DNA from: Bacillota bacterium
GTDB lineage: Bacteria; Bacillota; Clostridia; Lachnospirales; Lachnospiraceae
Length of the DNA: 16,000 nt
Assembly (NCBI GenBank): GCA_023389295.1
Contig: JAEWEO010000005.1
Span: 1 to 16,000, forward strand
Direction: 5' to 3'
The translations under genes were made by a program, and so were the position numbers. Shown here one piece after another: positions 7,284-13,595 of this stretch (its first letter is position 1; the number at the start of each line of letters is the position of its first letter). The notes under the pieces are model-generated. The model was not told where the DNA came from. It saw nothing but the letters and a program-made list of their open reading frames with translations, and did not search any database.

Positions 7284-7661
7284 ATGGGTACAATTCAGTA
7301 CATTTTAATCAGCCAAACAATGGTTCTCTCAGGTAATTTGAGTAATTATATCACGCTGAATACGTTGTTTGGTGCAGTAGTTGTTTTAGCAGTTATCATA
7401 TTAATTATGTGTATCACCTATTTTGTTAATATCAAACCAAATCTGAAGGATGCTAATTCTGATCTGGATAACAATGATTTATCTTTAAATCCGACGCAAA
7501 CCAACGTTAATAGGGTCGAAGAGAATCTTATAAATGATCATGAATTGGTTGCAGTCATTACAGCAGCTATTTATGCTTCCATGGGTGATGAGCTACCTGC
7601 TGGAGGGTTTGTGGTTCGATCCATTCGTAAAACAAATAGTAAGAAATGGATGAACGCTTAG
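7284..7661 (+). CDS. OadG-like small membrane subunit of a decarboxylase/transcarboxylase complex
   Basis: OadG (gamma) subunits of sodium-pumping decarboxylases anchor and assemble the soluble carboxyltransferase on the membrane. The 125-residue protein has one hydrophobic segment (about 26-48), a polar Asn/Asp-rich linker (about 53-84) and the recognisable C-terminal OadG segment HELVAVITAAIYASM (86-100) followed by GGFVVRSIRKTNSKKWMNA (107-125). The ATG at 7284 lies 13 bp after the upstream stop with GAGGTG at 7273-7278. In classical pumps OadG works with the multi-span beta subunit OadB, which is not in this window. The complex here may simply be membrane-tethered, or may share a distant OadB. 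Confidence 0.82.
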   Translation: MGTIQYILISQTMVLSGNLSNYITLNTLFGAVVVLAVIILIMCITYFVNIKPNLKDANSDLDNNDLSLNPTQTNVNRVEENLINDHELVAVITAAIYASMGDELPAGGFVVRSIRKTNSKKWMNA

Positions 7662-7666
7662 GTGAA

Positions 7667-7716
7667 ATGCAAGAGAAGCATATTCTACTTGCATATAGAA
7701 CGGCACCACTAGGTGC
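7667..7716 (+). promoter_or_regulatory. Two hairpins between the OadG-like gene and the biotin-carrier gene
   Basis: The first stem pairs ATGCAAG plus AGAA (7667-7677) with TTCT, a bulged A, and CTTGCAT (7683-7694): 11 pairs with a 5-nt loop. The second is GCACC (7703-7707) with GGTGC (7712-7716). Neither has a T-run. They sit just upstream of the strong ribosome binding site of the carrier gene. Intra-operon RNA processing or stabilisation is the simplest reading; this is inference. Confidence 0.5.
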
Positions 7717-7739
7717 ATATGAACAAGGAGGATTTCATT

Positions 7740-8147
7740 ATGAAATATTATACAATAACCGTAAACGGAAATACCTATAATGTATCTGTTGAAGAAGGTA
7801 TCTCAGCACCTACTCCGGTGGCTGCACCGGTTGCTCAGGCACCTGTTGCTTCACCGGCAACTTCGGCCGCAGCTCCTGTCGCTGCGCCTGCAGCTTCTGA
7901 AACACCTGCCGCAGCTCCAGTACAAAGTGAAGGTGCCACAAAGGTTAGCTCACCGATGCCCGGTAAGATTTTAGCGATTAAGGCTACTGCTGGTAAGGCA
8001 ATTAAGAAGGGCGAAGTCATCTTAATTTTGGAAGCTATGAAGATGGAAAATGAAATTGTTGCTCCTGCCGATGGTACAGTATCTAGCATTAATGTAACGG
8101 TAGGTCAAACCGTAGAAGCAGGTACCTTACTTGCTACACTTAGCTAG
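7740..8147 (+). CDS. Biotin carboxyl carrier protein (transcarboxylase 1.3S-like)
   Basis: The carrier shuttles CO2 as carboxybiotin between the two carboxyltransferases of this operon. The 135-residue protein has a short N-terminal segment (MKYYTITVNGNTYNVSVEEG), a flexible Ala/Pro-rich linker (about 22-62) and a biotinyl domain (about 67-135) with the canonical EAMKMENE; Lys101 is the biotinylated residue. The N-terminal segment resembles that of propionibacterial 1.3S and decarboxylase carriers. ATG 7740 is chosen because AAGGAGG at 7725-7731 is 8 nt upstream; the in-frame GTG at 7713 lies inside a hairpin and has no ribosome binding site. The linker is built from Ala/Pro codons and gives spurious long frames on the other strand. 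Confidence 0.94.
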   Translation: MKYYTITVNGNTYNVSVEEGISAPTPVAAPVAQAPVASPATSAAAPVAAPAASETPAAAPVQSEGATKVSSPMPGKILAIKATAGKAIKKGEVILILEAMKMENEIVAPADGTVSSINVTVGQTVEAGTLLATLS

Positions 8148-8179
8148 TTAACTTATCAATTCTCACAGGAGGTAGAGTA

Positions 8180-9592
8180 ATGGCTGAAGAAGTAAAGAAA
8201 CCGGTTAAAATAACCGAAACCATATTACGTGATGCCCACCAATCCCTAATTGCAACAAGAATGACAACGGAAGAAATGCTTCCTATTCTTGAAACCATGG
8301 ATAAGGTAGGCTATCACTCCGTAGAGTGTTGGGGTGGCGCGACTTTTGATGCATCCCTGCGTTTTTTGAAGGAAGATCCCTGGGAAAGACTACGTAAATT
8401 TAAGAATAGTTTTAAAAACACCAAATTACAGATGCTGTTCCGTGGACAGAATATTCTTGGCTACCGTCACTATGCAGACGATGTAGTGGAATATTTCGTT
8501 CAAAAATCCATTGCAAATGGTATTGACATCATCCGTATCTTTGACGCTTTAAATGACATCCGTAACTTAGAATGTGCTGTAAAGGCTACGAATAAAGAAA
8601 ATGGCCATGCACAAATTGCGATTGCCTATACCTTAGGAGAGGCGTATACAACAGATTACTACGTTGATATGGCTAAAAAAATAGAAGAATTGGGAGCCTC
8701 CTCCATCTGTATCAAAGATATGGCAGGTCTTCTTGTTCCATATGAAGCAACCACTTTAGTTACGGCACTAAAATCTGCTGTAAGTATTCCGATTGATGTT
8801 CATACCCATTACACCAGCGGTGTTGCTGGCATGACTTATCTTAAGGCAGTAGAAGCAGGCTGTGATATCATTGATACTGCCATCTCTGCTTTTGCTATGG
8901 GCACGAGCCAGCCAGCAACGGAAGTTATGGTAGAGACCTTTAAGGGTACCCCTTATGATACAGGTTTAGATCAGAATATACTTGCCGAGATTGCTGATTA
9001 TTTCCGTCCAATCCGAGATCATGCACTTGATACTGGATTATTAAATCCAAAGGTAATGGGTGTAGATATTCAGACACTTTTATATCAGGTACCCGGTGGA
9101 ATGTTATCCAACCTTGTTTCTCAGTTAAAAGAAAGCAAACAAGAGGATAAGTATTATGAGGTATTAAAAGAAGTACCAAGAGTACGTAAAGACTTTGGTG
9201 ATCCGCCACTCGTTACCCCCTCCAGTCAGATTGTAGGAACTCAAGCGGTTCTTAATGTACTTGCTGGCGAACGATATAAGATGGTTACCAAAGAGACAAA
9301 GGCAATATTATCCGGAGAATATGGTCAAACCGTAAAACCTTTTGACCCTGAAGTTCAAAAGAAGGTGGTAGGTGACAAGAAACCGATTACTTGCCGTCCT
9401 GCAGATTTATTAGAGCCTGAGCTTCCGGCTATTGAAGCGGAGATTGCGAATTGGAAGGAGCAGGATGAGGATGTATTATCCTATGCATTATTCCCCCAAG
9501 TTGCAATGGATTTCTTCAAATATCGTCAAGCTCAGAAGACCGGTGTAGACGTAACGGCCGCTGATAAGGATAATTTGGCATATCCGGTATAA
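8180..9592 (+). CDS. Pyruvate/oxaloacetate carboxyltransferase subunit (OadA-type, transcarboxylase 5S-like)
   Basis: This TIM-barrel enzyme transfers carboxyl between oxaloacetate/pyruvate and carboxybiotin. Catalytic features: metal ligand Asp in ILRDAHQS (Asp18), the substrate-site motif LFRGQN (86-91), the carbamylated-lysine motif CIKDMAG (Lys179) and the metal-binding HTH (His208, His210). The protein has 470 residues and stops after the conserved C-terminal carboxylase domain without an attached biotinyl domain, which full-length OadA and PycB proteins carry; the separate carrier encoded upstream supplies it. Start: ATG 8180 after AGGAGG, 32 bp from the carrier stop. Often annotated as oxaloacetate decarboxylase alpha; in this gene set a transcarboxylase 5S role is at least as likely. 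Confidence 0.93.
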   Translation: MAEEVKKPVKITETILRDAHQSLIATRMTTEEMLPILETMDKVGYHSVECWGGATFDASLRFLKEDPWERLRKFKNSFKNTKLQMLFRGQNILGYRHYADDVVEYFVQKSIANGIDIIRIFDALNDIRNLECAVKATNKENGHAQIAIAYTLGEAYTTDYYVDMAKKIEELGASSICIKDMAGLLVPYEATTLVTALKSAVSIPIDVHTHYTSGVAGMTYLKAVEAGCDIIDTAISAFAMGTSQPATEVMVETFKGTPYDTGLDQNILAEIADYFRPIRDHALDTGLLNPKVMGVDIQTLLYQVPGGMLSNLVSQLKESKQEDKYYEVLKEVPRVRKDFGDPPLVTPSSQIVGTQAVLNVLAGERYKMVTKETKAILSGEYGQTVKPFDPEVQKKVVGDKKPITCRPADLLEPELPAIEAEIANWKEQDEDVLSYALFPQVAMDFFKYRQAQKTGVDVTAADKDNLAYPV

Positions 9593-9613
9593 GAGACAAA
9601 GAAATTATATAAA

Positions 9614-9628
9614 TTACTTGACAAGTAA
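9614..9628. promoter_or_regulatory. Palindrome over the ylxM -35 box (candidate operator)
   Basis: TTACTTGACAAGTAA is a perfect dyad (6-bp arms, 3-bp centre) that includes the TTGACA -35 hexamer. The location suits a repressor competing with RNA polymerase. No regulator is identified; YlxM itself is a helix-turn-helix protein and one candidate. The dyad could be partly chance because TTGACA is fixed by promoter function. Confidence 0.35.
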
Positions 9629-9646
9629 GTGAAATTTAGATATACT
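9618..9646 (+). promoter_or_regulatory. ylxM-ffh promoter
   Basis: TTGACA (9618-9623), 17-bp spacer, TATACT (9641-9646): 11 of 12 consensus bases with ideal spacing. Transcription should start at about 9653-9654, inside the left arm of the hairpin at 9647-9679. This promoter starts the ylxM-ffh-ribosomal-protein block. Confidence 0.85.
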
Positions 9647-9687
9647 ACCACCTGTAAAGAAAAAAACTTTACAGGTGGTGATTTTTT
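9647..9687 (+). terminator. Terminator-like hairpin that covers the ylxM ribosome binding site
   Basis: A perfect 13-bp stem pairs 9647-9659 with 9667-9679 across an A7 loop; after GA comes T6 (9682-9687), directly against the ylxM ATG. The right arm contains the ylxM Shine-Dalgarno AGGTGGTGAT (9673-9682). For transcripts coming from the carboxylase operon it would terminate and hide the ribosome binding site. Transcripts from the local promoter lack most of the left arm. Confidence 0.8.
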
Positions 9688-10062
9688 ATGAAACAGAGTG
9701 AAGTACAGATCGATAAACTGGAAGAAATCGTATTACAGTCCATTCTCTATGATTTTTATGGAGAATTGCTAAATGATCATAAAAAAGAAATTTTTGAAGA
9801 TTATGTATTAAATGATTTATCCCTCAGTGAAATTGCCACAGAAAAAGGTATTAGCAGGCAAGGGGTATACGACATAGTAAAGAGATGTACCCAAGAACTT
9901 AAGGATTACGAATCAAAATTATCCTTAATGCGTAAATTTCAAACGATCAAAGATAAGATTGGAACAATTAAGGATATCGTAACCGAAGCAACTCAATCGG
10001 GCGATATAACACAGATGAGTGAAATCGCAAATTTGGCTGATGATATTTTAAAGGAGTTGTAG
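9688..10062 (+). CDS. ylxM: YlxM family SRP-associated helix-turn-helix protein
   Basis: YlxM is a small protein encoded next to ffh in Firmicutes; in streptococci the homologue stimulates SRP GTPase activity. The 124-residue protein carries a sigma-70 region-4-like helix-turn-helix (about 45-68, LSLSEIATEKGISRQGVYDIVKR) followed by a charged coiled-coil-like C-terminal half. The segment ILYDFYGELLNDHKKEIFEDYVLNDLSLSEIA is typical of the family. The only plausible start is ATG 9688, whose ribosome binding site lies in the hairpin at 9647-9679. It ends 6 bp before ffh, whose ribosome binding site (AAGGAG, 10051-10056) is inside the ylxM 3' end, so the two are probably translationally linked. 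Confidence 0.92.
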   Translation: MKQSEVQIDKLEEIVLQSILYDFYGELLNDHKKEIFEDYVLNDLSLSEIATEKGISRQGVYDIVKRCTQELKDYESKLSLMRKFQTIKDKIGTIKDIVTEATQSGDITQMSEIANLADDILKEL

Positions 10063-10068
10063 ATATTT

Positions 10069-11418
10069 ATGGCATTTGAAAACTTATCCGATAAATTGCA
10101 AAATATATTTAAAGGTTTAAAGGGAAAGGGACGACTTTCCGAAGCTGACGTTAAGGTCGCATTAAAAGAAGTTAAAATGGCGCTTTTGGAAGCGGACGTT
10201 AACTTTAAGGTGGTTAAGAATTTTGTTAATACGGTACAAGAACGTGCAGTTGGACAGGATGTATTAAATAGTCTTACTCCGGGTCAAATGGTAATTAAGA
10301 TTGTAAATGAAGAAATGGTAAAATTGCTTGGTGAACATACCGTTGAACTTCAATTAAAACCTTCCAATGAGATTACCGTTATTATGATGTGTGGCCTTCA
10401 GGGTGCCGGTAAAACAACTACAGTAGCAAAATTAGCCGGAAAGCTGAAATCAAAAGGCAGAAATCCCTTATTAGTTGCTTGTGATATCTATCGTCCTGCT
10501 GCGATTGATCAGTTACAGATCAACGGTGAAAAACAGGGTGTTAGCGTATTCTCCATGGGAGATAAGCACAAACCTTTAAACATTGCGAAAGCTGCTATGG
10601 AACATGCAGCAAAAAATAATTACAATGTAGTAATCCTTGATACTGCAGGACGTCTTCATATTGATGAAGCAATGATGGAGGAACTGCAGGAAATCAAATC
10701 AAATATAACAGTGCATCAGACCATATTGGTTGTTGATGCAATGACCGGTCAAGATGCAGTTAATGTATCCGAACTATTTAACCAAAAGCTTTCTATTGAT
10801 GGTGTTATTCTAACGAAGTTAGATGGTGATACCAGAGGTGGTGCAGCGCTTTCCATCCGTGCTGTAACCGGTCGTCCTATCCTTTACTCCGGTATGGGAG
10901 AGAAGCTTTCAGATCTGGAACAGTTTTATCCGGATCGTATGGCTTCTAGAATCCTTGGTATGGGTGATATTCTTACCCTAATCGATAAAGCGCAAGCAGA
11001 TTTTGATGAAGCGAAAGCCAAGGAAATGGAAAAGAAATTTAAAAAAGCCGAATTTGACTTTAATGATTTCTTAGAGCAGATGCAACAAGTGAAAAAGATG
11101 GGTGGACTTTCCGATATCCTTAGTATGATGCCAGGTGTTGGTAAACAGCTTAAAGGTGTAGAGATTGATGAGAATGCACTTTCCTCAACAGAAGCAATTA
11201 TCTACTCTATGACAAAGAAAGAACGCTCTAATCCTGATATCTTAAATCCTTCCCGTAAGAAGAGAATTGCTGCCGGTGCAGGGGTTGATATTAGTGAAGT
11301 GAACTCCCTTGTGAAACAGTTTGAACAATCCAAGAAGATGATGAAACAGTTTTCCGGCATGATGGGTGGCAAGGGCGGTAAACGTGGTGGCAAGTTTAAA
11401 ATGCCCTTTGGATTTTAA
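10069..11418 (+). CDS. ffh: Signal recognition particle protein Ffh
   Basis: Ffh binds signal sequences and SRP RNA and, with FtsY, targets membrane proteins co-translationally. The 449-residue protein has the N domain (1-95, with ALLEADV at 38-44), then the G domain: G1 GLQGAGKT (109-116), CDIYRPAAIDQL (138-149), G3 DTAGR (191-195), G4 TKLDGD (249-254), GMGEKLSDLE (275-284). The methionine-rich M domain follows from about 300 (EQMQQVKKMGGLSDILSMMPG, then the RNA-binding helix-turn-helix around SRKKRIAAGAG) and a Gly/Lys/Met tail ending KMPFGF. Length is normal. Cotranscribed with ylxM; rpsP follows after 94 bp. Confidence 0.98.
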   Translation: MAFENLSDKLQNIFKGLKGKGRLSEADVKVALKEVKMALLEADVNFKVVKNFVNTVQERAVGQDVLNSLTPGQMVIKIVNEEMVKLLGEHTVELQLKPSNEITVIMMCGLQGAGKTTTVAKLAGKLKSKGRNPLLVACDIYRPAAIDQLQINGEKQGVSVFSMGDKHKPLNIAKAAMEHAAKNNYNVVILDTAGRLHIDEAMMEELQEIKSNITVHQTILVVDAMTGQDAVNVSELFNQKLSIDGVILTKLDGDTRGGAALSIRAVTGRPILYSGMGEKLSDLEQFYPDRMASRILGMGDILTLIDKAQADFDEAKAKEMEKKFKKAEFDFNDFLEQMQQVKKMGGLSDILSMMPGVGKQLKGVEIDENALSSTEAIIYSMTKKERSNPDILNPSRKKRIAAGAGVDISEVNSLVKQFEQSKKMMKQFSGMMGGKGGKRGGKFKMPFGF

Positions 11419-11432
11419 TTCAGTCATTTTAG

Positions 11433-11471
11433 ATATAGGTTTATCATTACATGATTTTGGTAACCCTATAT
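11433..11471 (+). promoter_or_regulatory. Structured leader between ffh and rpsP
   Basis: ATATAGG (11433-11439) pairs with CCTATAT (11465-11471), extendable by TT/AA around a bulged C. Inside it ATCAT (11443-11447) pairs with ATGAT (11451-11455) over a 3-nt loop. No T-run follows. The element lies about 30 nt before the rpsP ribosome binding site and could be a ribosomal-protein leader or an mRNA processing site; I do not match it to a known family. Confidence 0.45.
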
Positions 11472-11512
11472 ATTAAAATAAAAAGCTAAATAATATTAAG
11501 GAGGTGAAATAC

Positions 11513-11755
11513 ATGGCAGTTAAGATTAGATTAAAGAGAATGGGACAAAAAAAGGCTCCTTTTTATAGAATCGTTGTTTCTGATTCCAGATCACCTAGAG
11601 ATGGTAGATTTATCGAAGAAATCGGTACTTATGATCCTACCCAGAATCCTAGTGCATTCAACGTAAACGCTGAAGCGGCAAAGAAATGGTTATCAAACGG
11701 TGCACAGCCAACAGATACAGTTGGTAAGATTTTCAAAAACGCTGGTATTCTATAA
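11513..11755 (+). CDS. rpsP: 30S ribosomal protein S16
   Basis: S16 is an early-binding 30S protein that stabilises the 5' and central domains of 16S rRNA. The 80-residue protein starts MAVKIRLKRMGQKKAPFYRIVVSDSR and contains DGRFIEEIGTYDP, the standard S16 pattern, at typical length. ATG 11513 is chosen over the in-frame GTG at 11504 because AAGGAGG at 11499-11505 covers that GTG and is well spaced from the ATG. It is followed by a 26-bp palindrome and khpA, the usual Firmicutes order. Confidence 0.97.
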   Translation: MAVKIRLKRMGQKKAPFYRIVVSDSRSPRDGRFIEEIGTYDPTQNPSAFNVNAEAAKKWLSNGAQPTDTVGKIFKNAGIL

Positions 11756-11765
11756 TAAACATCGT

Positions 11766-11828
11766 GGAGGTAATGTGAATTGTGTATGTACACAATTCAC
11801 AACTTCTATATATTTATAGGAGGTAATG
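11766..11828 (+). repeat. Perfect 26-bp palindrome between two copies of GGAGGTAATG
   Basis: Arms 11775-11786 and 11789-11800 are exact 12-bp inverted repeats with a 2-nt centre (in RNA, about 11 pairs with a 4-nt loop). The flanks are direct copies of GGAGGTAATG at 11766-11775 and 11819-11828. Only the second copy serves khpA. The first copy has its own ATG followed at once by TGA, so it is a decoy or remnant ribosome binding site. No T-run follows the palindrome. Confidence 0.6.
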
Positions 11829-11831
11829 ATA

Positions 11832-12062
11832 ATGAAGGAATTAGTCGAAGTAATCGCTAAGTCACTCGTGGATCATCCCGATGAGGTTGTAGTTACGGAA
11901 AAAGAAACCGATAAGGCAATTGTTGTGGAATTAAAAGTCGCTTCTGAGGATATGGGTAAAGTAATTGGCAAACAAGGCCGTATTGCAAAATCCATTCGTA
12001 CCGTAGTTAAAGCAGCCGCAACAAAGGATGACAAAAAGGTAGTAGTTGAGATTCTGCAATAG
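11832..12062 (+). CDS. khpA: KH-domain RNA-binding protein KhpA (YlqC)
   Basis: KhpA is a single-KH-domain RNA-binding protein that in Firmicutes partners with KhpB (Jag) and affects cell division and sRNA/mRNA metabolism. The 76-residue protein is one KH domain with the GxxG loop in MGKVIGKQGRIAKSIRTVVKAA (GKQG at about 45-48), and the start MKELVEVIAKSLVDHPDEV is typical. ATG 11832 is preferred to ATG 11826: AGGAGG at 11818-11823 is 8 nt from the former but only 2 nt from the latter. It lies between rpsP and rimM as in related genomes. Confidence 0.93.
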   Translation: MKELVEVIAKSLVDHPDEVVVTEKETDKAIVVELKVASEDMGKVIGKQGRIAKSIRTVVKAAATKDDKKVVVEILQ

Positions 12063-12100
12063 CAGCGGTCCAATTACAGTCTTTCCTGTGCAGAATCAAG

Positions 12101-12146
12101 GAAGCTGTCTGTTATGTCGATCGGCATAGTAGATCAGCTTCTTTTT
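12101..12146 (+). terminator. Terminator-like rod hairpin between khpA and rimM
   Basis: GAAGCTG (12101-12107) pairs with CAGCTTC (12135-12141), followed by T5 (12142-12146). The stem continues as TCT/AGA past a bulged T, and the loop contains a further inverted segment (ATGTCG...CGGCAT). It lies inside what is otherwise a same-strand gene cluster, so it probably attenuates rather than ends transcription. No good promoter is seen before rimM. Confidence 0.6.
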
Positions 12147-12189
12147 GCACATGCTATTTAAAATTTGAAAACAGCAGAGGATGAAGCAT

Positions 12190-12696
12190 ATGGATAATTA
12201 TCTAAGAGTCGGTGTTATATCGTCTACCCATGGAATTAAAGGTGAGGTTAAGGTGTTTCCAACTACCGATGACCCTAATCGTTTTAAATTACTCGATCAA
12301 GTAATTCTAGATACGGGTAAGGAATTGCTGCCGCTAGAAATCGAAGGTGTAAAATTCTTTAAAAAGATGGTAATTCTCAAATTTAAAGGAATTGACAATA
12401 TCAATGATATTGAAAAGTATCGTGGAAAAGATCTGCTGGTAGATAGAGAACATGCCGTAGATTTAGAAGAAAATGAGTATTTCATTTATGATATCATTAA
12501 CTCTGAAGTATTTACCGATGAAGGTGAAAAGCTTGGTATTTTAGTTGAAGTTATGACCACATCCGCCAATGACGTATATGTCATAAAAATGGAAAATGGT
12601 AAGGAACTTTTAGTTCCCTCCATCAAGGATTGTGTCCTTAATGTGGATGTTGAAAACAAGAAAATAACAGTTCATTTATTAAATGGATTATTATAG
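12190..12696 (+). CDS. rimM: 16S rRNA processing protein RimM
   Basis: RimM assists maturation of the 30S head and binds S19. The 168-residue protein has the N-terminal RimM domain (YLRVGVISSTHGIKGEVKV at about 4-22, with the conserved GxxHGxxGEV-type motif) and a C-terminal PRC-barrel (about 97-165, EYFIYDIINSEVFTDEGEKLG... ending with KELLVPSIKDCVLNVDVENKKITV). ATG 12190 is used because GAGG at 12177-12180 is 9 nt upstream; the in-frame ATG at 12181 overlaps that site. It directly precedes trmD, its near-universal neighbour. Confidence 0.95.
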   Translation: MDNYLRVGVISSTHGIKGEVKVFPTTDDPNRFKLLDQVILDTGKELLPLEIEGVKFFKKMVILKFKGIDNINDIEKYRGKDLLVDREHAVDLEENEYFIYDIINSEVFTDEGEKLGILVEVMTTSANDVYVIKMENGKELLVPSIKDCVLNVDVENKKITVHLLNGLL

Positions 12697-12790
12697 ATGA
12701 AATCCCTGCTTCAAGATTGTATGTTGGCACCGCTAATTATATTATCTGTGAGGTTTTGCAGTAACGAATTTTGGAAAGGATTAGACGATT

Positions 12791-13555
12791 ATGAATTTTC
12801 ATGTACTGACGCTTTTTCCGGAAATGATACAACAAGGTCTTGGTACAAGTATAACCGGAAGAGCGATAGATAAGGGCCTAATTTCAGTAAATGCTGTTAA
12901 TATGCGAGATTTCAGCGAAGATAAGCATAAGCGAGTGGATGATTACCCTTATGGCGGTGGCGCAGGGATGGTTATTCAGGCAGAACCGGTATATAAATCC
13001 TACGAATACTTGGTAAATCAGATTAAGATGTCATCTAACGATCAGGGGGCTTCAAAACGCCCTAGAATGATTTATGTAACTCCTCAGGGAAGTATCTTTA
13101 ATCAGAGTATGGCAGAGGAATTTGCCAAGGAAGAAGACTTAATCTTTTTGTGCGGCCATTATGAAGGTATTGATGAGCGGGTCTTGGAAATGATTGTGAC
13201 GGATTATGTATCCATCGGTGATTATGTACTAACAGGCGGTGAATTGCCTGCTATGGTAATGATTGATGCCATTTCCCGACTAATTCCCGGAGTATTGAAT
13301 AATGAAGTGTCCTCAGAGTTTGAATCCTTTCAGGATAATTTGCTTGAGTACCCCCAATATACCAGACCGGAAGAGTTCATGGGAAGAAAAGTCCCGGAAG
13401 TATTATTAAGTGGACATCATGCCAATATCGATGCATGGCGAAGACAGCAGTCTATTCTTCGTACCTATGAAAGGCGTCCGGATCTTTTGGAGAAGGCGGA
13501 TCTGACGGATAAAGAAAGAAACTACCTAACGAAACTGATTTCTGAAGAACTATGA
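12791..13555 (+). CDS. trmD: tRNA (guanine-N1)-methyltransferase TrmD
   Basis: TrmD uses S-adenosylmethionine to methylate N1 of G37 in tRNAs, preventing +1 frameshifting. The 254-residue SPOUT-fold protein shows LTLFPEM (6-12), DYPYGGGAGMV (51-61), the trefoil-knot SAM site FLCGHYEGIDERV (119-131) and SIGDYVLTGGELPAM (141-155), and the tRNA-contacting segment EYPQYTRPEEF (186-196). Length matches the family. Start: ATG 12791 with AAAGGA at 12775-12780. An unannotated 94-bp gap separates it from rimM. After the stop, a weak A/T hairpin and the rplS promoter follow. Confidence 0.97.
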   Translation: MNFHVLTLFPEMIQQGLGTSITGRAIDKGLISVNAVNMRDFSEDKHKRVDDYPYGGGAGMVIQAEPVYKSYEYLVNQIKMSSNDQGASKRPRMIYVTPQGSIFNQSMAEEFAKEEDLIFLCGHYEGIDERVLEMIVTDYVSIGDYVLTGGELPAMVMIDAISRLIPGVLNNEVSSEFESFQDNLLEYPQYTRPEEFMGRKVPEVLLSGHHANIDAWRRQQSILRTYERRPDLLEKADLTDKERNYLTKLISEEL

Positions 13556-13595
13556 TGTTTTAATTAGTACCAGTAGTGATAAAAAGAAAAAAAGC

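Noticed and set aside
7835..8089. Antisense Ala-rich open frame opposite the biotin carrier
   Set aside because: It arises from the repetitive Ala/Pro codons of the carrier linker; no ribosome binding site or family resemblance.
8180..9592. Truncated oxaloacetate decarboxylase alpha with a lost biotin domain
   Set aside because: The protein ends cleanly after the conserved carboxylase domain and a separate carrier gene is directly upstream, so the split form is normal rather than damaged.
11775..11819. 14-codon ORF starting at GTG 11775 before khpA
   Set aside because: It is mostly the palindrome read as codons, with an over-close ribosome binding site; no support as a peptide.
12697..12790. 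Structured element between rimM and trmD
   Set aside because: Only very short, non-contiguous complementarity was found; nothing better than chance.
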